DNA of 64,000 nt, taken from the NCBI GenBank assembly GCA_046349515.1, contig JAXMCE010000016.1, forward strand, positions 1 through 64,000, given 5' to 3'. Below are positions 1-9,502 of this stretch, one piece after another. Made by a program: the position numbers and the translations under genes. The DNA comes from JBGPGW01 sp046349515 (GTDB lineage: Bacteria; Pseudomonadota; Alphaproteobacteria; CADEGL01). The notes under the pieces were generated by a model. It saw only the letters and a program-made list of their open reading frames with translations, made no database searches and was not told the DNA's origin. Within the stretch, counting starts at the first letter, position 1, and every line of letters begins with the position of its first letter.

Positions 1-308
1 CGGGCGGCGGATTGCTCGTCGCGATCGCGGAGATGGCGCTCGCGGGCGGAATCGGCGCGACGGTCGCCCTGCCCAAAGGAGCGTTCGCCCATGCCTGGCT
101 CTTCGGCGAGGACCAGGCGCGATACGTCCTCACGACCCCGTCGCCCGACGCAACCATCGCCGCGGCGCGCAAGGCAGGCGTCCCCGTCGCGGCCATCGGC
201 ACCACCGGCGGGGCCGCGTTGACAGTCGCGGGCGAGGAACCTATATCGCTCGGGGAGTTGCGGCGAATCCATGAGAATTGGCTGCCCGGCTACATGGCGC
301 GGCCCTGA
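1..308 (+). CDS. purL: Phosphoribosylformylglycinamidine synthase subunit II, C-terminal end (partial)
   Basis: This is the tail of the large purine-synthesis amidotransferase PurL, which converts FGAR to FGAM using ATP and ammonia from glutamine. The 5' part lies outside the window. The open frame begins at base 3 with GGG-LLVAIAEMALAG, the typical C-terminal AIRS-fold helix of PurL, and runs about 100 residues to a TGA at 306-308. It is followed after 12 bases by a BolA gene and then a monothiol glutaredoxin, an order seen in many alphaproteobacteria, which suggests co-transcription. The family assignment is firm from the conserved tail and context; nothing can be said about the catalytic domains. 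Confidence 0.9.
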   Translation, partial: GGGLLVAIAEMALAGGIGATVALPKGAFAHAWLFGEDQARYVLTTPSPDATIAAARKAGVPVAAIGTTGGAALTVAGEEPISLGELRRIHENWLPGYMARP

Positions 309-320
309 AGGAGGCACCCC

Positions 321-554
321 ATGGCGATGGATGCGGCGGAACTCGAACGGCTCATCAAGACAGCGTTTCCGGACGCGACGGTGACGATCGAGGACCTGGC
401 CGGCGACGGCGATCACTATGCCGCCCACGTCGTCTCCTCCGCCTTCGCGGGCAAGTCCCGCGTGCAGCAGCATCAGATGGTCTACAAGGCCCTCCAGGGC
501 CGCATGGGCAGTGAGCTGCACGCGCTCGCCCTTCAGACAAGCGCCCCCGCCTGA
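321..554 (+). CDS. bolA: BolA family protein
   Basis: Small (77 aa) BolA-fold protein. BolA proteins bind a [2Fe-2S] cluster together with monothiol glutaredoxins and are linked to iron sensing or Fe-S trafficking. The sequence has the usual N-terminal helix (AELERLIKTAFPDATVTIED) and the late motif HQMVYKALQGRMGSELHAL, which matches the class II BolA C-terminal signature. The start is supported by GAAGGAGG eight bases upstream. Its direct neighbour downstream is the monothiol glutaredoxin (27-base gap), the known physical partner of BolA, so a working BolA-Grx pair is likely. Confidence 0.92.
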   Translation: MAMDAAELERLIKTAFPDATVTIEDLAGDGDHYAAHVVSSAFAGKSRVQQHQMVYKALQGRMGSELHALALQTSAPA

Positions 555-581
555 GCCTGGCGCGGCACACGAGGAGATCCG

Positions 582-914
582 ATGAGCGACCATCCCGTCT
601 TGGACCAAATCCGCAAGGACATCGCCGACAACGACGTGGTGGTGTTCATGAAAGGCAGCCCCGCGATGCCGCAATGCGGCTTCTCGGCGACCGTCGTCCA
701 GGTGCTCAACCACATGGGCGTCGCCTACAAGGGCGTGAACGTGCTGGAGAGCATGGAACTGCGCCAGGGCATCAAGGAATTCAGCAACTGGCCGACCATC
801 CCCCAGCTCTACGTGAAGGGTGAGTTCATCGGCGGCTGCGACATCGTGCGCGAGATGTTCCAGTCGGGCGAGTTGGAGACGCTGTTCAAGGACAAGGGCG
901 TGAAGGCGGCCTGA
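582..914 (+). CDS. grxD: Monothiol glutaredoxin Grx4 family
   Basis: A 110-residue glutaredoxin of the CGFS class. The CGFS active site is at residues 32-35 after KGSPAMPQ, and the glutathione-binding elements WPTIPQLY and GGCDI follow in the expected positions. CGFS glutaredoxins carry and transfer [2Fe-2S] clusters rather than acting as thiol reductases. The start has a GAGGAG site seven bases ahead. The gene ends just before a strong palindromic terminator shared with the convergent rpsD gene. Context with bolA supports a cytosolic Fe-S delivery role. Confidence 0.95.
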   Translation: MSDHPVLDQIRKDIADNDVVVFMKGSPAMPQCGFSATVVQVLNHMGVAYKGVNVLESMELRQGIKEFSNWPTIPQLYVKGEFIGGCDIVREMFQSGELETLFKDKGVKAA

Positions 915-943
915 TCCGCGGAAGAAGCGGCTCCCGCAACGAC

Positions 944-971
944 AAAGGGGCAGCCCGCGGGCTGCCCCTTT
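944..971. terminator. Bidirectional intrinsic terminator between grxD and rpsD
   Basis: A near-perfect palindrome: AAAGGGGCAGCCC, two central bases, then GGGCTGCCCCTTT. The 10-bp GC arms (947-956 and 959-968) are flanked by A3 on one side and T3 on the other, so a hairpin with a short U tract forms in either direction. It sits between the two convergent stop codons (grxD at 914, rpsD at 1002), as expected for a shared terminator. Confidence 0.85.
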
Positions 972-1001
972 CGCTTGGATCGGCGCGCCGAGAGGCGATG
1001 C

Positions 1002-1616
1002 TCAGCGCGAGTAGTATTCGATGACGAGGTGCGGCTCCATGTGCGCCGCATAGGGAATATCCGCGAGCTTCGGCGCCCGCACGAAGGTGCCCTTCATGCC
1101 CGTGTGGTCGACCGAAAGATAGTCGGGAACGTTACGCTCGCCCGACTGCGTCGCATCGAGCACGAGCGGCAGCTGCTTGGCCTTGTCCTTGACCTCGATC
1201 GTGTCGTTGTCCTTCACCTGGTAGGACGGGATGGTCACGCGGCGGCCGTTGACCGTGACGTGGCCGTGGCTCACGAACTGCCGGGCGGAGAAGACGGTCG
1301 GCACGAGCTTCATGCGATAGACGACCGAATCGAGACGGCGCTCGAGCAGCTCCACGAGATTCTCGCCCGTGTCGCCGCGCCGGCGCGACGCCTCCTGGAA
1401 GTAGCGGCGGAACTGGCGCTCGGTGATGTTGCCGTAGGCGCCCTTCAGGCGCTGCTTGGCTTGGAGCTGGGTTCCGAAATCCGATGGCTTCTTCCGGCGC
1501 TGGCCGTGCTGACCGGGTCCGTAGTTTCGCTTGTTGTAGGGGCTCTTGGGCCGACCCCAGAGATTGACGCCGAGACGGCGGTCGATCTTGTACTTCGATT
1601 CAGTGCGTTTGCTCAT
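1002..1616 (-). CDS. rpsD: 30S ribosomal protein S4
   Basis: Ribosomal protein S4, a primary 16S rRNA binder that also acts in translational accuracy. Starting at the ATG of MSKRTESKYKIDRRLG the product is 204 aa, the usual bacterial length. The N-terminal S4 domain (KSPYNKRNYGPGQHG) and the C-terminal S4 RNA-binding motif (LDSVVYRMKL...FVSHGHVTVNGRRV) are both present. The frame stays open 23 codons further upstream, but those residues do not resemble S4, so the inner ATG was chosen. The gene stands alone, as it does in many alphaproteobacteria, behind its own sigma-70 promoter at 1731-1758. Confidence 0.97.
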   Translation of the reverse strand: MSKRTESKYKIDRRLGVNLWGRPKSPYNKRNYGPGQHGQRRKKPSDFGTQLQAKQRLKGAYGNITERQFRRYFQEASRRRGDTGENLVELLERRLDSVVYRMKLVPTVFSARQFVSHGHVTVNGRRVTIPSYQVKDNDTIEVKDKAKQLPLVLDATQSGERNVPDYLSVDHTGMKGTFVRAPKLADIPYAAHMEPHLVIEYYSR

Positions 1617-1730
1617 GCTCGATCCCGTTCGATGACGGTGTGGTTGTTGTCCGGATAGGCCCCGAGCGCGGCCGAAGCCGCCCAAGGGGCGGGGTCATGG
1701 TTGGACCCGCGTTCTCCGAAGTGGCGGCGG

Positions 1731-1758
1731 AGTATAGAGGCCGAGCCACGAGTGTCAA
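1731..1758 (-). promoter_or_regulatory. Sigma-70 type promoter for rpsD
   Basis: On the minus strand a perfect -35 box TTGACA (1753-1758) is followed after 16 bases by TATACT (1731-1736), five of six matches to the -10 consensus. It lies about 115 bases upstream of the rpsD ATG, leaving a long leader that could hold a translational control site; I saw no clear S4 pseudoknot by eye. Confidence 0.75.
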
Positions 1759-1821
1759 ACCCACCCTCAATCGACAATGTTCCTTTCATAACAATGCGTT
1801 ATGAGAAACCACCGGAGCTCC

Positions 1822-2580
1822 TTACCGCAGGCAGGAGGCGCCGGCGACATCGATCGTGCCGCCGACCGCATAGCGCGCGAGGCCCGAGGCCAGGAACGCC
1901 ACCACATTGGCGACATCGCGGGGCTTGCCGAGCTCGCCCAGCGGGATCTCCCGCAACGCCTCCTCGAGGCCGTAGTGGCGTTCGAAGTCCTCGAGCTGCT
2001 CGCTCATGATCATGCCCGGCAGCACGACGTAGGAGAGGATCTCCTCATGCGAGTAGAAGCGGGCGACGCCGCGCGCGAGGGCCGTCAACGCAGCCTTCGA
2101 GCCGCCATCGTGGAAGAAGTCGGGCCGGTCGCCGCGGAAGGCCGGACGGCTCGACATGGAGATGATGATGCCGCCGCCGTTCTTGCGGAAATGCGGCATG
2201 GCCAGGCGGATAAGATGGGCGGGCGCGATCGCGTTGACGCGCATCGACTTCGTCCAGGCGTCATCGAGCTCCTGGAACGATCCGTCGATCGGGGCCGAGA
2301 GGCGCACGGCAGCGTTGTTCACAAGCACGTCGATGCGGCCCTTCCACACGACCGCCTTTTCCCAAAGGTGCTCCGGCGCATGGGGATCGGACAAATCGGC
2401 CTGGACGAGATGGCATTTCGCCGCGCCGCATTTCTTGGCGATGGCTTCGGCTTCTTTCTTGCCGGAGTTGTAGTGGAGAACCACATCGGCGCCGGCACCC
2501 GTCAGAACTTCGACGATGCCCGCGCCGATTCCGCGCGAGCCGCCCGTGACGAGGACGACTTTGCCCGTGAGATCGATCAT
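1822..2580 (-). CDS. SDR family oxidoreductase with altered active site
   Basis: A 252-residue classical short-chain dehydrogenase/reductase. The nucleotide-binding motif TGGSRGIGAG is at residues 12-21, NNAA at 88-91, and SMSS at 141-144 provides the catalytic serine position. The YxxxK active site is changed: the lysine (K162, in GSKAALTALARG) is kept, but the residue four before it is Asp158 (FFHDGGSK), not Tyr. Family knowledge says Tyr is the proton donor, so ordinary carbonyl reduction is doubtful unless another residue takes over. It lies 32 bases downstream of trmJ on the same strand and may be the last gene of that operon. Substrate unknown. Confidence 0.85.
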   Translation of the reverse strand: MIDLTGKVVLVTGGSRGIGAGIVEVLTGAGADVVLHYNSGKKEAEAIAKKCGAAKCHLVQADLSDPHAPEHLWEKAVVWKGRIDVLVNNAAVRLSAPIDGSFQELDDAWTKSMRVNAIAPAHLIRLAMPHFRKNGGGIIISMSSRPAFRGDRPDFFHDGGSKAALTALARGVARFYSHEEILSYVVLPGMIMSEQLEDFERHYGLEEALREIPLGELGKPRDVANVVAFLASGLARYAVGGTIDVAGASCLR

Positions 2581-2612
2581 GGAACCTTCCTCCCCTGGAA
2601 TTTCAACAGTGA

Positions 2613-3401
2613 TCAGAGATCGGCGTCGCGCCGCGGCCGCCGCCGGCCTTCGGTGAGACAGACAATGATGCCGCGGAGCGTGCGAACCTCCTGCTCCGTC
2701 ATCTCGGCGCGCTGAAACAGGCTCCGCAAGTTACGCACGACGCTTGGCCGCTGGGCCTTGTTCTTGAGGAAGCCGCAAGCATCGAGCTCGCCTTCGAGGT
2801 GCTCGAACAACGCGATGAGATCGTCCTTCGTCGCGGGCGGGCTCTTCGAATCCGGCAGGCTGCGCGCCGCCGTCGAATCGCCCGACTGAAACCATTCATA
2901 GGCGGCGACCATCACCGCATGGCCGAGATTGAGCGACGAGAACCCGGGCGAAAGCGGGATCGTGAGCAACGTGTCCGCCAAGGCCGCGTCATCGTTCGTC
3001 AACCCCATGCGTTCGGGTCCGAAGAGAATGCCGCAACGCTCCTGGCGCGACACGGCCTTGCGGATATCCTTGACGGCGTGGCGGACCGTGACCACCGCCT
3101 TCCGCATCTCGCGGGGCCGTGCCGTCGTCGCGTAGACGCGCTGAAGATCGGCGATGGCGCTCTCAACGGATCCATAGAGCCGCGCGGCGTCGAGGATCGC
3201 ATCCGCGCCGGATGCCGCGGCGACCGCCTTGTCGTTCGGCCAGCCATCGCGCGGGCGCACGAGGCGCAACTCCGTGAGCCCGCCATTCGCCATGGCCCGG
3301 GCGGCGAAGCCGATATTCTCGCCGAGCTGCGGCTCGACGAGAATGACCGCAGGCCCCCCCTCGCCCGCATTCCGCGCCTTGCTGCGATCGGTACCCGCCA
3401 T
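2613..3401 (-). CDS. trmJ: tRNA 2'-O-methyltransferase TrmJ (SpoU/SPOUT family)
   Basis: A 262-residue SPOUT methyltransferase. It shows the TrmJ-type start VILVEPQLGENIGFAARAM, where the NIG Asn and the following Arg belong to motif 1, then FGPERMGLTNDD (motif 2) and IPLSPGFSSLNLGHAVMV (motif 3, the knotted AdoMet site). TrmJ methylates the ribose of position 32 in several tRNAs. The C-terminal half is the helical TrmJ-type tail. The ATG shares one base with the cimA stop (TGATG), showing translational coupling. TrmH-like specificity cannot be fully excluded, but the motif set and length fit TrmJ best. Confidence 0.9.
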   Translation of the reverse strand: MAGTDRSKARNAGEGGPAVILVEPQLGENIGFAARAMANGGLTELRLVRPRDGWPNDKAVAAASGADAILDAARLYGSVESAIADLQRVYATTARPREMRKAVVTVRHAVKDIRKAVSRQERCGILFGPERMGLTNDDAALADTLLTIPLSPGFSSLNLGHAVMVAAYEWFQSGDSTAARSLPDSKSPPATKDDLIALFEHLEGELDACGFLKNKAQRPSVVRNLRSLFQRAEMTEQEVRTLRGIIVCLTEGRRRPRRDADL

Positions 3402-4995
3402 CAGCGCGTCCTGTGCCCGGCCCGCGCATGGAAGAGCTTGTAGGTGATGCCGTCGTGGAGCGCGATATAGGACGCATCGATGACGTTCGCGGACACTCCG
3501 ACGGTTGCCCAGCGCGCGCCCGCGTCGTCCGCGCTTTCGATCATCACGCGCGTGACCGCGCGGGTGCCCGCATCCGGCGTCAGGATTCGCACCTTGTAGT
3601 CGACGAGCCGCATGCCTTCGAGCTCGGGGTAGTGCGGCAGGAGCGCCTTCCGGAGCGCATTGTCGAGCGCGTTGACCGGGCCGTTGCCCTCGGCGACCGT
3701 CATCGTGTGCTCGTCCTCGACCACGACCTTGATCGTCGCCTCTGACATGGTGATGAGCTCGTCTCGCGCGTTCCAGCGCCGCTCGTCGATGACGCGGAAG
3801 CTCGAGAGCTTGAAGAATTCCGGCACGCTTTCGATCGCGCGCCGGGCGAACAGCTCGAAGCTGGCCTCCGCCCCGTCATAGGCGTAGCCGTCATGCTCTC
3901 GGCTCTTGACGGACTCGATGAGGCGGCCGATCCGCGGATCCTCTGCGTCGATGGCCAGGCCGATCTCGCGGAACCGCGCCAGCATGTTGGCGCGTCCCGC
4001 CTGATCCGAGACCACGATGTTCCGCGCGTTGCCCACGAGGTCGGGCTGGATGTGCTCGTAGGAGCGCGGATCCTTCTCGACGGCCGAGACGTGAAGCCCG
4101 CCCTTGTGGGCAAAGGCCGATTCGCCGACATAGGGCGCGTTCCGTTGCGGCGCGCGATTCAGGCGCTCATCCAGCATGCGCGAGATATGGGTCAAGCGCG
4201 TCAGGTCCTCGGCGCTGAGCCCCGTCTCGTAGCCCATCTTCAGCATGAGCGTCGGGATGATCGAGATGAGGTTCGCGTTCCCGCACCGCTCGCCCAAGCC
4301 ATTCAACGAGCCCTGCACCTGCCGCGCGCCCGCGCGGATGGCGGCCAGCGAATTCGCGACCGCGTTCTCCGTGTCATTGTGGCAGTGGATGCCGAGCCGA
4401 TCGCCCGGAATCCGGCGCGCCACCTCGCCCACGATCCGCTCGACCTCGTCCGGCAAGGTCCCGCCGTTCGTGTCGCAAAGGACGATCCAGCGCGCGCCGG
4501 CCTCGTGCGCCGCCTCGAGACAAGCCAGCGCATAGTCAGGGTTGGCCTTGTAGCCGTCGAAGAAATGCTCGGCATCGAACAAGACTTCCGCCGCGCGCTT
4601 GGCCGCGAGCGCCACGCTGTCGCGGATCATCGCGACGTTCTCCTCGCGCGGGATGCCGAGCGCCACGTCGACCTGGAAGTCCCAGGTCTTGCCGACGAGG
4701 CACACGGCGGACGCCCTGGTGCCGACGACCGCGGTGAGGCCGGGATCGTTCTCGGCACTCCGGCCCGGTCGCCGCGTCATGCCGAAGGCGGACAGGCGCG
4801 CGCGCTTCAACGCTGGCGGCGTCGCGAAGAAGGCGTCGTCGGTCGGGTTGGCCCCGGGCCAGCCACCTTCGATGTAGTCGACGCCCAGCTGGTCGAGTTC
4901 GCGCGCGAGGGCCACCTTGTCCGCGACGCCGAAATCGACGCCCTGGGTCTGGGCACCGTCGCGCAAGGTCACGTCGTAGAGATAGACGCGCCTGC

Positions 4996-4999
<4 letters not shown>
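3401..4999 (-). CDS. cimA: (R)-citramalate synthase
   Basis: A 532-residue enzyme of the DRE-TIM/LeuA superfamily, which condenses pyruvate and acetyl-CoA to citramalate as a threonine-independent entry into isoleucine synthesis. The N-terminal motif YDVTLRDGAQTQGVDF holds the catalytic Arg-Asp, CDTNGGTLPDEV and GIHCHND supply metal-binding residues, and the C-terminal 130 residues form a LeuA-type regulatory domain. The ATG of MSRRVYLYD overlaps the cysS stop as ATGA, which decides this start over one five codons upstream. A 2-isopropylmalate or homocitrate synthase is the alternative, but the length and the WPGANPTD segment fit the long CimA class. Confidence 0.9.
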
Positions 5000-6381
<1,382 letters not shown>

Positions 6382-6404
6382 GGCCGAATCCGTTGAAAAT
6401 GGTC

Positions 6405-7745
6405 CTATGCGGTCTTGCCGCCGAGACGTGCGAGAGCCCGCTCGCGGCCGATGAGGGGTAACAGAATCTTGAGCTCCGGTCCATGATCGGCGCCGGTAAG
6501 TGCGCGCCTTAACGGCATGAAAAGCGCCTTGCCGGATCGGCCCGTCTCGCCCTTGACGGCGCTCGTCCAGGCGCCCCACGTCCCCTCGTCCCAGGCGCCA
6601 CCCGGCAGCAGGCGCGCCGCCGTCTCCGCGAATCCCGGATCGTCGATGACCGGCTGCACTTCGCCCCGGCAGACGTCGTACCAAAGGCGCGCATCCTCGA
6701 ATCGCGCGATGTTGTCCCGGACAGCCAGCCAGAAACGCTCATCGGCCGCGCCAAGCCCGATCGCCGCCAGGCGATTCGCCACCGCGGCATAGGGCAGGAC
6801 CGCGAGGACCTTATGGTTAAGGGTCTTCAGCTCCGCAAAGTCGATCCGTGGCCCGGCCTTGCCGAGCCGTCCGATGTCGAATGAGGTCGCGAGCGTCGCG
6901 AGATCGGCGACCGGTTGAATGGGGTCGGCGCTGCCGATCCGCGCGAGATAGCTGTTGACCGCCATGGGCTCGATGCCCTCGCCGCGCATCTCGCCCAAGC
7001 TGAAGCTGCCGATGCGCTTGGACAGGCCGTGGCCGCCAATGTCCGAAAGGAGAGGCAGGTGGCCGAAGGACGGTGGCGAGGCGCCGAGCGCCGCCGTGAT
7101 CTGGATCTGCGCCGCGGTGGTCGTCACGTGATCCTCGCCGCGGATCACATGGGTGATGCCGAACTCGACATCGTCGACCGCCGAGCAGAATCCGAACAGC
7201 GGCTGCCCGTCGCCGCGGATGAGCACCGGATCGTTGATATGGGCGCCGTCGAAATGCCAGGGGCCGTGGAGGAGATCGACCCAGGCGATGTCCTCATGGA
7301 GGAGCTGGAAGCGCCAATGCGGGCGCCGGCCTTGGGATTCGAAGGCCGCCTTCTCGGCATCGGTCAGACGAAGCGCGGCGCGGTCGTAGATTGGCGGCTT
7401 GCCGCGCGCGAGCTGACGCTTGCGCTTGGCTTCCAATTCCTCGGCCGTCTCGTAGCAGGGATAGATGCGACCCGCCTTCTTGAGCCGCTCGGCCGCGAAC
7501 GCGTAGCGGTCGTAGCGTTCGGACTGGATCTCCATCCGGTCCCAGTGGAGGCCGAGCCACTGCAAATCCTCGATGATGGCGCGCGTGAAATGCGGGCGCG
7601 AGCGTTCGGTGTCCGTGTCGTCGATGCGAAGGATGAACTGCCCGCCGGCCTTGCGGGCGAAGAGCCAATTGATGAGGGCCACGCGCGCATTGCCGACATG
7701 GAGCCGGCCCGTCGGACTCGGCGCAAAGCGAACAACGACGCTCAT
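6405..7745 (-). CDS. gltX: Glutamyl-tRNA synthetase
   Basis: A 446-residue class I synthetase. The N-terminal RFAPSPTGRLHVGNAR contains the HIGH-type motif (HVGN at residues 16-19), and the KMSKS counterpart is LSKRIGSFS. Alphaproteobacteria often carry two GluRS genes; this one is somewhat shorter than the roughly 470 aa norm and has Ile-Gly where KLSKRHG is usual, so it may be the second, more specialised copy. The ATG overlaps the nadE stop as ATGA, so it is translated with the operon. GluRS versus GlnRS: the bacterial-type sequence and absence of a GlnRS N-terminal signature favour GluRS. Confidence 0.92.
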   Translation of the reverse strand: MSVVVRFAPSPTGRLHVGNARVALINWLFARKAGGQFILRIDDTDTERSRPHFTRAIIEDLQWLGLHWDRMEIQSERYDRYAFAAERLKKAGRIYPCYETAEELEAKRKRQLARGKPPIYDRAALRLTDAEKAAFESQGRRPHWRFQLLHEDIAWVDLLHGPWHFDGAHINDPVLIRGDGQPLFGFCSAVDDVEFGITHVIRGEDHVTTTAAQIQITAALGASPPSFGHLPLLSDIGGHGLSKRIGSFSLGEMRGEGIEPMAVNSYLARIGSADPIQPVADLATLATSFDIGRLGKAGPRIDFAELKTLNHKVLAVLPYAAVANRLAAIGLGAADERFWLAVRDNIARFEDARLWYDVCRGEVQPVIDDPGFAETAARLLPGGAWDEGTWGAWTSAVKGETGRSGKALFMPLRRALTGADHGPELKILLPLIGRERALARLGGKTA

Positions 7746-9406
7746 GTACCGTTGACGTAGGCGTTGACGATCGGATAGCGGCGGTCGCGCCCGAAGGCGC
7801 GGCGCGTGATCTTGACGCCGGGCGGGGCCTGGCGGCGCTTGTACTCCGCGCGCTTCAGCATCCCCCAGATTCGGGCAACCGTCTCCCGCGGCAGGCCGCG
7901 CTCGACCAGCTCCTCGACGCCGAGCTGCTCCTCGATCAAGCCTTCGAGGATGCGATCGAGAAGGGCGTAGGGCGGCAGCGAGTCCTCGTCCTTCTGGTTG
8001 GGTTTGAGCTCCGCCGTCGGCGGCTTCGTGATGACGCGCTCCGGCATGACGCGGCCGGCGGGGCCGAGCGCGCCTTCGGGCCGCGTCTGGTTGCGCCAGC
8101 GGGAGAGCGCGAAGACCTCGGTCTTGTAGACGTCCTTCAAGACCGAATAGCCGCCGCACATGTCGCCGTAGAGCGTCGCGTAGCCGACCGACATCTCGGA
8201 CTTGTTGCCGGTCGAGAGCACCATGTGCCCGAACTTGTTCGAGAGCGCCATGAGCGTGATGCCCCGCGCCCGCGCCTGGATGTTCTCCTCCGTGGCATCG
8301 GGCGGCAGGGCATCGAACAGGGGCTTGAGCATCGTCTCGAACGCGGCCATGGCCGGCTCGATCGAAACCGAATCGAGGCGGACGCCGAGAAGACGCGCCG
8401 CCTCGGCCGCGTCCTCGAGACTGTCTTGCGAGGTGTAGGGCGAGGGCATCATGACGCAGCGCACGCGATCGGCGCCGAGCGCGTCGGCCGCGACGGCGGC
8501 GGTGAGCGCCGAATCGATGCCGCCCGACAGGCCGATGAGCACGCCCGGGAACTTGTTCTTCCGCACGTAGTCGGCGAGCCCCAGCATCATCGCGCGGTAG
8601 ATCGCCTCGTGGCCGTCCGGTGTCGCGCGGCAGCCGGACTCTTCGCACTCCCACGCGCCGCCCCCTGCCCGCTGCCAGCGCGTCAGCAGCAAATCCTCCC
8701 GCCACGACGCGCACTGGGCCCTGAGCGTGCGGTCATGGCCGAGAACGAAGGAGGCGCCATCGAAGACGAGCTCGTCCTGCCCGCCGACCTGATTCACGTA
8801 GATGAGCGGCAGCGACGTCTCGACGACGCGCGCAACCGCGAGGTTGATCCGCTCGTCCTGCTTTTTCGTCTCGTAGGGCGAACCGTTGATGACGACGAGG
8901 ATCTCGGCCCCCGACTCGCCGAGGCACTCCGACACGTCGGGCGTCCACATGTCCTCGCACACCATGACGCCCAGGCGGACGCCGCGGAAGCTCACCGGCC
9001 CCGGCAGGGGGCCCGGCGCGAAGACGCGCTTCTCGTCGAACACGCCGTAATTCGGAAGGTCGTGCTTGTCGCGCACCGCGAGGATGCGCCCGCCATCGAG
9101 GACATAGGCCGAGTTGTGAAGCCCCTTCTCCGTGCGGTTGAGGGCGCCCACGACGAGCCCGGGCCCGCCATCGGCCGTCTCCTTCGCCAATGCCTCGATC
9201 GCCGCGGCGACGCTCGCCTGGAACCGCGGGCGGAGCACGAGATCCTCCGGCGGATAGCCGCAGAGAGACAATTCCGTGAACACCACGAGGTCGGCGCCGG
9301 AACGGGCCGCAGCGGCCCGCGCCACGCGGATGAGCGCCGCGTTGCCGGCAAGATCGCCCACGATCGGATTGATCTGCGCGAGCGCGATGGCGAGCGTGTC
9401 GGTCAT
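7742..9406 (-). CDS. nadE: Glutamine-dependent NAD+ synthetase
   Basis: A two-domain enzyme of 554 aa that amidates nicotinate adenine dinucleotide to NAD+. The N-terminal nitrilase-like glutaminase carries the Glu-Lys-Cys triad at E45 (FTELSLCGYPPEDL), K114 (RDKHDLPNYGVFDEKR) and C150 (VMVCEDMW). The C-terminal ATP-pyrophosphatase domain has the P-loop SGGIDS at 294-299 and the STGNKSE motif. It is the first gene of the coupled run nadE-gltX-cysS-cimA-trmJ and has a plausible promoter at 9462-9489. The adjacent upstream gene is a nicotinate phosphoribosyltransferase relative, which suggests local grouping of NAD metabolism. Confidence 0.96.
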   Translation of the reverse strand: MTDTLAIALAQINPIVGDLAGNAALIRVARAAAARSGADLVVFTELSLCGYPPEDLVLRPRFQASVAAAIEALAKETADGGPGLVVGALNRTEKGLHNSAYVLDGGRILAVRDKHDLPNYGVFDEKRVFAPGPLPGPVSFRGVRLGVMVCEDMWTPDVSECLGESGAEILVVINGSPYETKKQDERINLAVARVVETSLPLIYVNQVGGQDELVFDGASFVLGHDRTLRAQCASWREDLLLTRWQRAGGGAWECEESGCRATPDGHEAIYRAMMLGLADYVRKNKFPGVLIGLSGGIDSALTAAVAADALGADRVRCVMMPSPYTSQDSLEDAAEAARLLGVRLDSVSIEPAMAAFETMLKPLFDALPPDATEENIQARARGITLMALSNKFGHMVLSTGNKSEMSVGYATLYGDMCGGYSVLKDVYKTEVFALSRWRNQTRPEGALGPAGRVMPERVITKPPTAELKPNQKDEDSLPPYALLDRILEGLIEEQLGVEELVERGLPRETVARIWGMLKRAEYKRRQAPPGVKITRRAFGRDRRYPIVNAYVNGT

Positions 9407-9461
9407 CGGCGTTTCTGCGTCAAGCCATTGAATTTATGCCGCTCTTCCAGGCCGTGGCATC

Positions 9462-9489
9462 ACTATAAGCCGGCGCCCCGCCAAGGCAA
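9462..9489 (-). promoter_or_regulatory. Candidate sigma-70 promoter upstream of nadE operon
   Basis: Minus-strand TTGCCT (9484-9489), 16-base spacer, then TATAGT (9462-9467), 56 bases before the nadE ATG. The -10 matches five of six consensus bases and the -35 four of six. It falls in the only non-coding gap between nadE and the gene upstream, which supports it. Confidence 0.55.
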
Positions 9490-9502
9490 CGCCCTGGGAC
9501 CC

